A stretch of DNA of 43,324 nucleotides from positions 1-43,324 of the forward strand of contig DFKI01000150.1 of the NCBI GenBank assembly GCA_002373325.1. The letters are read 5' to 3'. The notes below the pieces were generated by a model. That model was not told where the DNA came from and did not search any database. It saw only the letters and a list, made by a program, of their open reading frames with translations. Shown piece after piece: positions 33,357 to 40,744 of the stretch. Position 1 is the first letter of the stretch; the number at the start of each line of letters is the position of its first letter. The stretch is from Treponema sp. UBA3649. GTDB taxonomy: Bacteria > Spirochaetota > Spirochaetia > Treponematales > Treponemataceae. The position numbers were made by a program, and so were the translations under genes.

Positions 33357-34856
33357 TTATTTTCTTAGCGGTCGTGCATAGACTTCCTTTGAAAGTGTTC
33401 CGATAATCCTGCTGTCCCTGCTTGAATATGTAGCCACCGCGAAATAGTAAATCTTTCCGTTCTTCAGTCCCTTGAGCGTTATCTTGGAGACATTGCCGAC
33501 GTTGACCGGGGACTCTCCCTGAAATGCTTCCCTTCCAAGATATTCTCCGGGTCTCTCTCCGTAATAGACATAATATCCGCCAACTTCGTCCTCAACCGAA
33601 TAGCTCCAGCTCAACGTGACCTGTCCGTCTCCTGCTTCGGCGATTACCGTGAACGGGGGAAGGGGTGGTGCAACCTTTGTGTAATGCAGGTCAATCTGTG
33701 TTACCGATGGTGTTTTTGCTCCTGTTCCGTCAGGGTACAAATCAACCGCAATCTGGAAATATTTTCCCGTCACTCCCTCAATGTCGCCGTGGTTCTTTGC
33801 AGGAATCCACTCAGGCTCGGTGTCGTTCCAAGTGAAGTAGCTGTCTCCGCTCCTTACGTAGATTGCGACCTCTGTTTGCGACGGCTCTGTCGTAACTGCG
33901 TCAACCTTTATCAGACTTGAGCTCAGGGGAACAAGGATTGGCTCCGTAACGAAGCGTCCTCCGGTTTTTTTGTAAGCGTCATATCTCAATGTCCTTGTGG
34001 TCTCGCTCGTCGATTTGTGCTGTATGTGGAAGTCGTCGATGCGTCCTGTGTAGGATGGACAAATCTCAATGTCAGCTGCAACTCCGAGATAGGGACTGTG
34101 GATTTCTCCTCCGCTTTCCCTTCCGTTTGTGGTGATGTATTTCAAATCCTCGAGCTTTCCGTCAATGCGGTACTCAAGGAGTCCTGTGTCCTGGTCGAAG
34201 CTGATTGAGTGATGCGCCCATTTGTTCGGTATGATTGTCTTGTAGCTGATTATGGAAATCTCTCCGCCGTTGTCCTTGTATCCGTTGAAGACATTGGTGA
34301 AGTCCCACTTCAGGTGATTGCTGTAAAAGCTTGCCGAAATCATCTGGTAGAGAGGATAGCCCCTTTCCGTTCGTGATGAGCGCCATGAAAATACCATCTC
34401 TCCGTTTTCAGCGATGGAAGGACAGAGCCAGAATTCAATTATGAAGGAGCCTGTGAGTCCCTGCTTTCCGAAAAGAGCGTTTCTTGTTCCAGAAAGACGT
34501 ATGCCACCATTTCCGCGGCTTAATCCTGAGCCTCTGCCCATTTTTGCTGATGGAGAAAGGAGCATGTTGTTTTCCGCCGTGTTGTAGTTTCCCACAATGT
34601 CGGCAAAAGGTTCGTCCTCAAAGTCCAGGAGCAAATCAGTTCCGTCCGAAACTTTGCGGTTGTTCGTGTCAAGCTGAATGCAGTCGTATCCGTATCTTCC
34701 CGAGCCGATTACAACTCCGTCCATTTTCTCAATCCTTGACCAGCCGTTTTTCCCGCCCAGCGTAATCACGCTTTCCTCCGCGAAAATTCCAGCAGTGCTG
34801 AGAGCTGAAATCACTAGACAAAACATCGCAAAAATCAGTATTCTTTTGGTATGCAT
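33357..34856 (-). CDS. Secreted protein with LamG-like and fibronectin type III domains
   Basis: About 499 residues. A signal peptide (M-H-T-K-R-I-L-I-F-A then hydrophobic, ending G-I-F-A-E near 26) predicts export. A concanavalin/LamG-like jelly-roll region spans about 70-280 (F-I-I-E-F-W-L-C-P-S, W-A-H-H-S-I-S-F-D, Y-R-I-D-G-K-L). A second beta domain follows, then a C-terminal fibronectin type III module (V-T-L-S-W-S-Y-S ... Y-Y-V-Y-Y-G-E ... Y-Y-F-A-V-A-T-Y-S-S). It likely binds carbohydrate or another surface ligand; the target is unknown. The ATG at 34856 shares the ATGCAT palindrome with the uvrC start. A GTG at 34868 would overlap uvrC by 18 nt and has no better SD. It leads the operon with the TPR and ATP-grasp genes. 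Confidence 0.78.
   Translation of the reverse strand: MHTKRILIFAMFCLVISALSTAGIFAEESVITLGGKNGWSRIEKMDGVVIGSGRYGYDCIQLDTNNRKVSDGTDLLLDFEDEPFADIVGNYNTAENNMLLSPSAKMGRGSGLSRGNGGIRLSGTRNALFGKQGLTGSFIIEFWLCPSIAENGEMVFSWRSSRTERGYPLYQMISASFYSNHLKWDFTNVFNGYKDNGGEISIISYKTIIPNKWAHHSISFDQDTGLLEYRIDGKLEDLKYITTNGRESGGEIHSPYLGVAADIEICPSYTGRIDDFHIQHKSTSETTRTLRYDAYKKTGGRFVTEPILVPLSSSLIKVDAVTTEPSQTEVAIYVRSGDSYFTWNDTEPEWIPAKNHGDIEGVTGKYFQIAVDLYPDGTGAKTPSVTQIDLHYTKVAPPLPPFTVIAEAGDGQVTLSWSYSVEDEVGGYYVYYGERPGEYLGREAFQGESPVNVGNVSKITLKGLKNGKIYYFAVATYSSRDSRIIGTLSKEVYARPLRK
34815..34844 (+). promoter_or_regulatory. Candidate leaderless promoter for uvrC
   Basis: TAGACA (34815-34820), an 18-bp spacer and TATTCT (34839-34844), located inside the 5' part of the opposing LamG gene. 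The expected start point coincides with the uvrC ATG at 34851. Confidence 0.35.
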
Positions 34857-36917
34857 AATTCCGACCACCCGTTCGATTCAACATTACCGGAGAAGAGTCC
34901 TGAAGATTCTTCCCTTTCAAATTCTCTTTCACAGCCTGATGAACAGACTGAACTTTCCACTAGGGAAATCCTGCATCAGACAGCCCTGAAGGCTCCGTCA
35001 CAAAGCGGCGTCTATCTTTGGCGCAACGATGAGGGAACCGTCATTTATGTAGGCAAGGCAAAGAGCCTTAAAAACCGCCTCTCTTCCTATTTTAGCGGAA
35101 AAAAGGACATTAAGACAAGGCTTCTGATTGCCAATGCCAGGAACATCGAGTACATCACCACGAACAATGAGTACGAGGCGTTCCTTTTGGAAAACAACCT
35201 GATAAAAAAGTACACGCCCAAGTACAACATCGACCTGAAGGACGGAAAATCCTATCCGGTACTGCACGTTACTAAGGAAGAATATCCGCGAATCCACAAG
35301 ACAAGGCGCATAATCCACGACGGATCGCGCTATTTCGGTCCCTTCCCCGATGCCACGGCTCTTGATACCTTTGTGGAGACCCTTTACGAAATCTATCCGC
35401 TTAGGCACTGCAAAAAGCTCAGGAAAAAGTCTTCCCCATGCATGTACTATCACATAGGCAGATGCCTGGCTCCATGTTGCCGGGATGTAGCCCACTCCAC
35501 CTATACTGAATATATCGAAGAAATCTGCACCATACTTGAGAACAAAGGTGAGGGGAGCTCCAAAAAACTTGAGGCGGAGATGAGGGAGGCTGCAAGGAAT
35601 CTGAACTTTGAGAAGGCGGCTCGGCTCAGGGACGGACTAAAGGCTCTTTCCGTGCTGCAAAATCAGAATACGGTGGAAGGATTTGACGGCGGCGACAGGG
35701 ATTACATAGCGTCTTTCAGCGAGGGGGAGCTCGTGAGTTTTACCGTGCTAAAAATCCGGGGCGGGAAACTTCTGGGACGTGACAATTACCGCACTGTGAC
35801 TTTGAGCGATGATGATGAGATACTTTCCGAGTTTATGAGCGCGTATTATACGAAAAAGGAGCTTTTTCCTCCCCACGTCTATGTTATGGGAGACCAAGGA
35901 CTTGAAATCATGAAAAAGTGGATTTCGGAAATCTGCGGGGATGCGTGCTCGATTGTTTCCGTCACGGAGTCCATTCCCGGAGCGAAGATGCATAAGGCGG
36001 CCCTGGACATGGCAAGGGAAAACGCGAAGGAGGATATCATACGTCGTGTGAGGGAGAGGGGAGACTATCCTGCGATGGAGGAGCTTCGTGATTTGCTTTC
36101 TCTTCCGAATCTGCCCCTTAGAATAGAAGGATTTGACATCGCTCACATAGGCGGTAAATTTCCGGTCGCGTCCTTAATCAGCTTTTACAAGGGGAATCCG
36201 GACAAAAAGAACTACCGCTACTTCCGTCTCAAAACCACCGAGGGATACATTGACGATTTTCAGTCCATGAGGGAGGCTACTTCCAGACGCTACTCAAGGC
36301 TTGTGAACGAGGGTAAGCCCCTTCCTGATTTGATTTTGATTGACGGTGGAATAGGGCAGGTGAACGCGGTGGACGGAGTTCTGAAATCCCTTGACCTTGA
36401 CATTCCGATTGCGGGTCTTGCGAAAAGGGATGAGGAAATCTGGAGACCCCATGCCTCAGAGCCGATTTGCCTTCCGAAAAGGAGCGACGGACTAAGGCTT
36501 TTGCAGAGAGTGCGTGATGAGACCCACCGATTCGCAACCAGCCGTAACCAGGAGCTCAGGACAAAGGAAAACACCGTGAGTCCCTTTATCAAGCTTCCCG
36601 GAGTGGGAAAAGCGAAGGACAAGATTCTGATGAAAAAATACGGCACACTTTCCGCGTTGTCAGCGGCTCCTGAGTCCGAGGTGGCACAGCTTCTTCACAT
36701 GAGGGCGGACGCAACCACCGAGCTTCTGTTGAAGGCGAAACTTGCGCTCTCAAAGCAGGAGGAAAGAAAATCCGAGCAGATGATGTCCCTTGACGAGGCA
36801 GGAACCACATGGCAGAACGCGGCCCACTACAAGATGATTGCAGATTTGGCAAGTCTTGCAGGAGAGGACGATGACGTTCCGATGGTGGCGAGTGAGGATG
36901 CGGAAGATATGAGATAG
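34851..36917 (+). CDS. uvrC: Excinuclease ABC subunit C
   Basis: A 688-residue nucleotide-excision-repair nuclease that makes both incisions around a lesion bound by UvrAB. Order: the GIY-YIG domain (G-V-Y-L-W ... V-I-Y-V-G-K-A-K-S-L-K-N-R, about 50-130), a UvrB-binding UVR motif (N-L-N-F-E-K-A-A-R-L-R-D, about 245-260), the RNase H-like 5'-incision domain (I-E-G-F-D-I-A-H-I-G-G, then D-L-I-L-I-D-G-G), and C-terminal helix-hairpin-helix (L-P-G-V-G-K-A-K). Compared with typical UvrC it has a hydrophilic N-terminal extension of about 45 residues and a C-terminal acidic extension. No other ATG/GTG/TTG occurs before the GIY-YIG domain, so 34851 is forced. No SD is seen. Confidence 0.94.
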   Translation: MHNSDHPFDSTLPEKSPEDSSLSNSLSQPDEQTELSTREILHQTALKAPSQSGVYLWRNDEGTVIYVGKAKSLKNRLSSYFSGKKDIKTRLLIANARNIEYITTNNEYEAFLLENNLIKKYTPKYNIDLKDGKSYPVLHVTKEEYPRIHKTRRIIHDGSRYFGPFPDATALDTFVETLYEIYPLRHCKKLRKKSSPCMYYHIGRCLAPCCRDVAHSTYTEYIEEICTILENKGEGSSKKLEAEMREAARNLNFEKAARLRDGLKALSVLQNQNTVEGFDGGDRDYIASFSEGELVSFTVLKIRGGKLLGRDNYRTVTLSDDDEILSEFMSAYYTKKELFPPHVYVMGDQGLEIMKKWISEICGDACSIVSVTESIPGAKMHKAALDMARENAKEDIIRRVRERGDYPAMEELRDLLSLPNLPLRIEGFDIAHIGGKFPVASLISFYKGNPDKKNYRYFRLKTTEGYIDDFQSMREATSRRYSRLVNEGKPLPDLILIDGGIGQVNAVDGVLKSLDLDIPIAGLAKRDEEIWRPHASEPICLPKRSDGLRLLQRVRDETHRFATSRNQELRTKENTVSPFIKLPGVGKAKDKILMKKYGTLSALSAAPESEVAQLLHMRADATTELLLKAKLALSKQEERKSEQMMSLDEAGTTWQNAAHYKMIADLASLAGEDDDVPMVASEDAEDMR

Positions 36918-36939
36918 GTGGATTTTTTTTGTCCGGGGC

Positions 36940-36968
36940 TTGACAAAAATCGCAAAATGTGAAAAAAT
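36940..36968 (+). promoter_or_regulatory. Weak candidate promoter for rpsU
   Basis: A perfect -35 TTGACA (36940-36945) lies 17 bp before a poor -10 (AAAAAT, 36963-36968). The preceding bases (CCGGGGCTTGAC) resemble half of the hairpin-repeat family. Confidence 0.3.
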
Positions 36969-37013
36969 TGTAATCCCGTGATACTTCACTGGCAAGGATG
37001 GTGAGAAAAAGAT

Positions 37014-37223
37014 ATGGCAACAATCAATGTTGACGAGAATGAGAACCTGGAAAAGGCCATCAAGCGTTTCAAGAGAATGGTTGAAAAGGAAGGCATTATC
37101 CGCGAGTACAAGAAGCGCGAGTATTATGAGAAGCCCTCAACAATCCTTAACCGCAAGAACAAGACATTGCAGCGCAAGTTGCAGAAGAAGAACCACAGGT
37201 CACATGACGGAAAATCATACTAA
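37014..37223 (+). CDS. rpsU: 30S ribosomal protein S21
   Basis: A 69-residue basic protein of the small ribosomal subunit, present near the mRNA 3'-end/anti-SD region and needed for initiation. The sequence is typical: an acidic N-terminus (I-N-V-D-E-N-E-N-L-E-K-A-I-K-R-F-K-R), then R-E-Y-K-K-R-E-Y-Y-E-K-P-S and a lysine/arginine-rich tail (R-K-N-K-T-L-Q-R-K-L-Q-K-K-N). GGTGAG lies about 9 nt before the ATG. Its last 20 bases overlap the start of the downstream glycosidase gene in another frame, so the two are probably co-translated. Confidence 0.95.
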   Translation: MATINVDENENLEKAIKRFKRMVEKEGIIREYKKREYYEKPSTILNRKNKTLQRKLQKKNHRSHDGKSY

Positions 37224-38115
37224 TTCTGCGGTTCAAATAAAAAGGACTTCCGGATTTTTCTGGGGGTTCTTTTTTTTACTCCTGATTCCACTCCTCACAT
37301 CCTGCCAAAGTCTCTCCTTCGGAAAACGCACGTCCAGAATCAACGAGCCGAAATCCGCATACATCCCGGAGTTTTTTGAGTGGAACGCAATCTGCCCCGG
37401 AATCAGCTCATGCACATTTGAAAATCCGTCCTTCCCACTGCGCTATATAATAGTAGAAATTGATTTGTCCGCGCCGAATCTGGAAATTTGCACATGGCCC
37501 GACGCACAATCTTTCAAGAGCAAGTACAGTCCCCTGCCCCGAAAAAGCATTGGGGAGTTCGCTGGGGAAAAATCCTGCGTGGCTTCCTGGAACACATGTC
37601 CGTTCGAGCTTTGGAAATCCACCGGGGCTACCATCGAGGGTGTGTACAAAATCGGCGGAAAGATTCTCTCGGATGCGGTGGAAAAATACGCGATGCTCCT
37701 GGTCAGAAAATGCGGCGACGGTCCCGGGTACGAGGCTTTCATTTCGGAAATCCAGGATGAAAAAGCTGCCGAGGCATGGGATTTTGCCATCGGGGGATTT
37801 TACCAGACTCTTTCAGACGGAGAGCCATGCGGGACATTCAGGAAAACCAACGACTCAAGGACTGCCGTGGGACTTTCTGAGGACGGACGCGCCATGTACG
37901 TGCTTTCGGTCGAAGGTGAGGATGAAAAATCCAGCGAGGGACTTTCCTACGAGCAATGCAACGAAATCTTCATGGCACTGGGTTGTGGGAGCGCGATTCA
38001 GTTCGACGGCGGAGGCTCCACAAATCTGTTTTTGAACGGAGAGCGGCCACTTTCATACCCCGAGGAAAGATTCAGTCCCTGCTACATGGGAGTTTTTGTT
38101 AGAACTGAGAGTTGA
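37204..38115 (+). CDS. Lipoprotein phosphodiester glycosidase (NAGPA-domain) family protein
   Basis: A 303-residue exported protein. A basic N-terminus (Q-I-K-R) and hydrophobic core end in L-L-T-S-C34, a good lipobox. The rest is a NAGPA-type domain, named after the enzyme that uncovers mannose-6-phosphate by removing N-acetylglucosamine. Visible hallmarks are R-T-A-V-G-L-S-E-D-G-R near residue 220, the alpha-helix with M-A-L-G-C-G-S-A-I, and the terminal I-Q-F-D-G-G-G-S-T-N-L-F motif. In bacteria the family includes exopolysaccharide and glycan-modifying proteins; the substrate here is unknown. The start at 37204 was chosen because the frame upstream of it is antisense-like sequence inside rpsU. 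The TGA stop lies in a heptamer repeat and touches the left 29-bp direct repeat. Confidence 0.8.
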   Translation: MTENHTNSAVQIKRTSGFFWGFFFLLLIPLLTSCQSLSFGKRTSRINEPKSAYIPEFFEWNAICPGISSCTFENPSFPLRYIIVEIDLSAPNLEICTWPDAQSFKSKYSPLPRKSIGEFAGEKSCVASWNTCPFELWKSTGATIEGVYKIGGKILSDAVEKYAMLLVRKCGDGPGYEAFISEIQDEKAAEAWDFAIGGFYQTLSDGEPCGTFRKTNDSRTAVGLSEDGRAMYVLSVEGEDEKSSEGLSYEQCNEIFMALGCGSAIQFDGGGSTNLFLNGERPLSYPEERFSPCYMGVFVRTES

Positions 38116-38142
38116 GAACTGAGAGTTTTTTGGTGGCATTTT
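38114..38142 (+). repeat. Left 29-bp direct repeat flanking the ATPase gene
   Basis: It runs from the glycosidase stop codon (GAGAACTGAGAG...) to ...GGTGGCATTTT and matches the right copy at 28 of 29 positions. Confidence 0.85.
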
Positions 38143-38222
38143 TAACGGGTTTACTTGATTTTTCGGTGGCATTTTAAACGATTTTACTTGATTTTTCGGT
38201 GGTGTTTTAGTAGACTTTTACT
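38126..38222 (+). repeat. 33-bp tandem repeat upstream of the ATPase gene
   Basis: Three units begin TTTTTTGGTGGC, TTTTTCGGTGGC and TTTTTCGGTGGT; the first two end TTTACTTGA, the third ends in TTTTACTATGG and contains the gene's ATG. A lone related copy follows the gene (39556 onward). Confidence 0.75.
38188..38216 (+). promoter_or_regulatory. Candidate leaderless promoter for the ATPase gene
   Basis: TTGATT (38188-38193), a 17-bp spacer and TAGACT (38211-38216), formed by the junction of repeat units. The expected start point falls on the ATG at 38223. Confidence 0.35.
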
Positions 38223-39554
38223 ATGGCGATGAAATACACTGAAAGAAAAATAGACAATACGTTGCTCGAATGGAAAAAAGAAAGGGACCGGAAGCCTTTG
38301 TTGTTGCGGGGAGCTAGACAGGTGGGAAAGACATCTGCCGTACGACATCTGGCCGAATCATTTGAATATTATATCGAGATTGATTTTTTAAGCTCGGACA
38401 ACTCAGACATTGCGGCTCTTTTTTCCCAAAACATCTCCACGAAAGATTTATGCCAAAAGATTGCCGTCATAAAAGGCATTCCGCTTGAAGAGGGAAAAAC
38501 ACTTCTCTTTTTAGACGAGATTCAGGCATGTCCCAGGGCAATTGAAAAGCTCAGGTATTTTTATGAGGAGATTCCAAAACTACACCTTATTGCAGCCGGC
38601 TCTCTTTTGGAATTCGCACTGGAAGAACTCCCCTCATTTGGTGTCGGCAGGATCAGATCGGTTTTTATGTACCCGCTCAGTTTTGAGGAATTTCTGACCT
38701 TTCAAAATCTAACTGCCCTCCGAGATGAAATGAACAACGCCTCGCCGCGGAAACCGCTTGACGAAATCTTCCATAAAAGACTGCTGCAGGAATTCCGTAA
38801 TTTTTTGATTCTTGGCGGAATGCCCGAAGTTGACTCATACTGGTGCGAAACCCACGATTTCCTAAAATGCCGGCAGATTCAAAATGACCTTTTGATTTCG
38901 TACAATGATGATTTTTCAAAATACCGGAAAAAAATCCCGGCAACAAGAATTCAGGAAGTATTCCGATCGGTGGCAATACAGGGACAGGGAAAATTCGTAT
39001 ATAGAAAGGCAAATCCCGATCTCCGCACAGAACAAATAAAATCGGCCCTTGAAACATTGATTCTGGCAGGACTTGTATATCCTGTCACACACACATGCGC
39101 AAATGGAATTCCTCTTGGTGCTGAGCTCCGTGAAGACTACAAGCGGATGATTTATTTTGACACCGGGCTCCTGCAACGTCAGTTGAACCTGAAAGCCGAG
39201 GATATCCTTGTGTCAGATGATTTTGATGTCATAAACAAGGGGGCCATCGCCGAGACTTTTGTAGGAACCGAGCTTATGAAAGCCGGATCTTTTTATGAAA
39301 AAAACGAATTGTACTGCTGGCACAGGGAAGAACCGGGAAGCAATGCCGAAGTTGATTATGTGATTCAAAACGGAAGCGAAATCATTCCCATAGAAGTCAA
39401 GGCGAGCAAAAAGGGATCCATGCAGAGTCTGCGCCGATTTTTGGCTCTCAAAGAAAAGCCCTACGGCATCCGCACGTCCCTTGAGAATTTCTCTGAGTAC
39501 AATGACATAAAGGTCTATCCGCTGTATGCCATAAAAAATGCGGTGGAGAACTGA
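38223..39554 (+). CDS. AAA-type ATPase with C-terminal DUF4143 (nuclease-like) domain
   Basis: A 443-residue protein. The N-terminal AAA module has Walker A G-A-R-Q-V-G-K-T (30-37) and Walker B L-L-F-L-D-E-I-Q (D98/E99). The C-terminal DUF4143 region contains N-A-E-V-D-Y-V and I-P-I-E-V-K-A-S (about 375-395), a PD-(D/E)xK-like pattern. The protein ends at the usual family terminus (P-L-Y-A-I) plus a few residues. These ATPases are often multicopy, of unknown role, and linked by some to toxin-antitoxin or mobile contexts. Codon use is visibly more AT-rich than in neighbouring genes, suggesting separate origin. No SD precedes the ATG; a second ATG (38229) is possible. It lies between 29-bp direct repeats, the right one supplying its stop. 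Confidence 0.88.
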   Translation: MAMKYTERKIDNTLLEWKKERDRKPLLLRGARQVGKTSAVRHLAESFEYYIEIDFLSSDNSDIAALFSQNISTKDLCQKIAVIKGIPLEEGKTLLFLDEIQACPRAIEKLRYFYEEIPKLHLIAAGSLLEFALEELPSFGVGRIRSVFMYPLSFEEFLTFQNLTALRDEMNNASPRKPLDEIFHKRLLQEFRNFLILGGMPEVDSYWCETHDFLKCRQIQNDLLISYNDDFSKYRKKIPATRIQEVFRSVAIQGQGKFVYRKANPDLRTEQIKSALETLILAGLVYPVTHTCANGIPLGAELREDYKRMIYFDTGLLQRQLNLKAEDILVSDDFDVINKGAIAETFVGTELMKAGSFYEKNELYCWHREEPGSNAEVDYVIQNGSEIIPIEVKASKKGSMQSLRRFLALKEKPYGIRTSLENFSEYNDIKVYPLYAIKNAVEN

Positions 39555-39574
39555 GAGTTTTTGGGTGGCATTTT
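39546..39574 (+). repeat. Right 29-bp direct repeat flanking the ATPase gene
   Basis: It matches the left copy at 28 of 29 positions, begins 9 nt before the end of the ATPase coding region, and provides its TGA. Confidence 0.85.
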
Positions 39575-39586
39575 GTGCGAATCTTC

Positions 39587-39615
39587 TTGACAAGTTTACT
39601 TTGCATTTGTATAAT
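39587..39615 (+). promoter_or_regulatory. Perfect consensus sigma-70 promoter of the polyferredoxin-XRE operon
   Basis: TTGACA (39587-39592) and TATAAT (39610-39615) with the optimal 17-bp spacer. Such a strong promoter usually needs repression, and two operator-like sites overlap it. Confidence 0.85.
39592..39605 (+). promoter_or_regulatory. Candidate operator 1
   Basis: AAGTTTACTTTGCA, overlapping the last base of the -35 and the spacer. It matches operator 2 at 13 of 14 positions; the AAGTTTACTT core is a near-palindrome. Confidence 0.5.
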
Positions 39616-39627
39616 TAAAATCATACC

Positions 39628-39641
39628 AAGTATACTTTGCA
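39628..39641 (+). promoter_or_regulatory. Candidate operator 2
   Basis: AAGTATACTTTGCA, just downstream of the predicted start point, 36 bp from operator 1. Its core AAGTATACTT is a perfect palindrome. A natural ligand would be the XRE protein encoded by the operon's third gene. Confidence 0.5.
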
Positions 39642-39661
39642 AAAGGAACAGGGGGCTTTTT

Positions 39662-40375
39662 ATGGCACTGCAGAAAATCAGGAGGTTCACAATCATCATC
39701 TCCATGCTGCTTTTTCCAATCACAATCTGGTACTTCTCGCCCTACCTCATCATCATGGCGGCGATGCAGCACATCATCAACGGAAGCTTCATTGTCTTTA
39801 CGCTGATGTTTTTGTCCGGGATGTTTTTCGGTCGTCTCTGGTGCGGATTTTTTTGTCCCACGGGAGGCATGAGCGAATGTTTTGCGACCTTCTCCGACAA
39901 GGCACCGAAGCAGGGATGGCGCAATTACATCAAGTACGGAATCTGGCTTGTGTGGATTTCAGGAGTCGTCATCTGTCACATACTCGGAAAAGGCTCTTAC
40001 ACGATTCAGCCGTTTTTTATGACCGACCACGGCATCTCAGTCTCGAACATCTACAGCTACGTCATTTACTACGGCATAGTGATTCTGTTCTTGATTCCGG
40101 CACTCATCCACGGAAAGCGCGCGAACTGCCATTACATTTGCTGGATGGCTCCCTTCATGATTGCGGGCTACAAGCTCGGAAGGATTCTTCATCTGCCGCA
40201 AATGAAAATAAAGTCTGAAAAATCAAAATGCACGGGATGCGGAATGTGCGAGAAAAAATGCCCGATGAGCCTAAGCATAAAGTCGCTCATGGAAAGCGGA
40301 GAGATAAAATCTGCGGAGTGTATTTTGTGCGGCGAGTGCGTGAGTGCATGTAAAAACAAAGTGCTTTCAATTTGA
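39662..40375 (+). CDS. NapH-like membrane polyferredoxin (4Fe-4S)
   Basis: A 237-residue membrane protein with about five hydrophobic segments (9-30, 40-57, 93-109, 131-149, 160-172). A W-C61-G-F-F-C65-P motif and a later C156/C160 pair are typical of NapH/NosR/MauN-type electron-transfer proteins. The C-terminal cytoplasmic tail has two [4Fe-4S] sites: C190, C193, C196, C200 with a following proline, and C220, C223, C226, C230. It probably passes electrons between a membrane pool and an unseen partner; no nap, nos or ccoG genes are near. The ATG at 39662 was chosen for AGGGGG 7 nt upstream; the longer frame to 39575 would read through the promoter. First gene of a three-gene operon. Confidence 0.85.
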   Translation: MALQKIRRFTIIISMLLFPITIWYFSPYLIIMAAMQHIINGSFIVFTLMFLSGMFFGRLWCGFFCPTGGMSECFATFSDKAPKQGWRNYIKYGIWLVWISGVVICHILGKGSYTIQPFFMTDHGISVSNIYSYVIYYGIVILFLIPALIHGKRANCHYICWMAPFMIAGYKLGRILHLPQMKIKSEKSKCTGCGMCEKKCPMSLSIKSLMESGEIKSAECILCGECVSACKNKVLSI

Positions 40376-40405
40376 CCAAACTGCATAAAAACAAAAGGAG
40401 GAAAT

Positions 40406-40744
40406 ATGACGAAGGAAGAGATTTTGAAAATGGGACGTGAGGACAACGGCGGACGTGACATTGAGGATTATGAGGTTCAGAAAACTGCGGCAAGAGTCGC
40501 TTATTTTTCATCCCTCGTGCTATGTGCACTGGTCTCCGTCCTGAGCTGGATTTTTACGAAGCGGGTCAGCGTCCAGTGCTGGGTTATTTTTTTCGGAATG
40601 CTCTGCGTCGCATTTTTCGTAAAGTATCTGAAGATGAAAAAACTGCACGAGCTTTTTGTCGCGCTTGGGTACCTTGCGATTTTCATTCTGCTCATCGTCG
40701 CGTTTGTCCTTGAGCTGACAGGCCGCCTCGGAGGGAGGGTATGA
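40406..40744 (+). CDS. Small membrane protein paired with an XRE regulator
   Basis: A 112-residue protein. The N-terminal ~30 residues are charged (T-K-E-E-I-L-K-M-G-R-E-D-N-G-G-R-D), followed by three predicted membrane segments (about 31-49, 57-73 and 84-104) joined by short basic loops. It resembles the small DUF6442-type proteins found beside short XRE regulators, but I recall this association rather than having checked it. GGAGG precedes the ATG by 5 nt. The last four bases overlap the start of the regulator gene (ATGA-type coupling), so the two are translated together, perhaps as sensor and regulator. Confidence 0.7.
   Translation: MTKEEILKMGREDNGGRDIEDYEVQKTAARVAYFSSLVLCALVSVLSWIFTKRVSVQCWVIFFGMLCVAFFVKYLKMKKLHELFVALGYLAIFILLIVAFVLELTGRLGGRV

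Noticed and set aside
34866..34885. tRNA-like GTTCGATTC motif
   Set aside because: No acceptor or anticodon stems around it; it lies in the uvrC coding region.
36589..37023. 144-codon minus-strand ORF spanning the uvrC end and rpsU leader
   Set aside because: Antisense to uvrC for most of its length; no SD or recognised domain.
39575..39661. N-terminal extension of the polyferredoxin
   Set aside because: It would read through the consensus promoter and operators; the ATG at 39662 has an SD.
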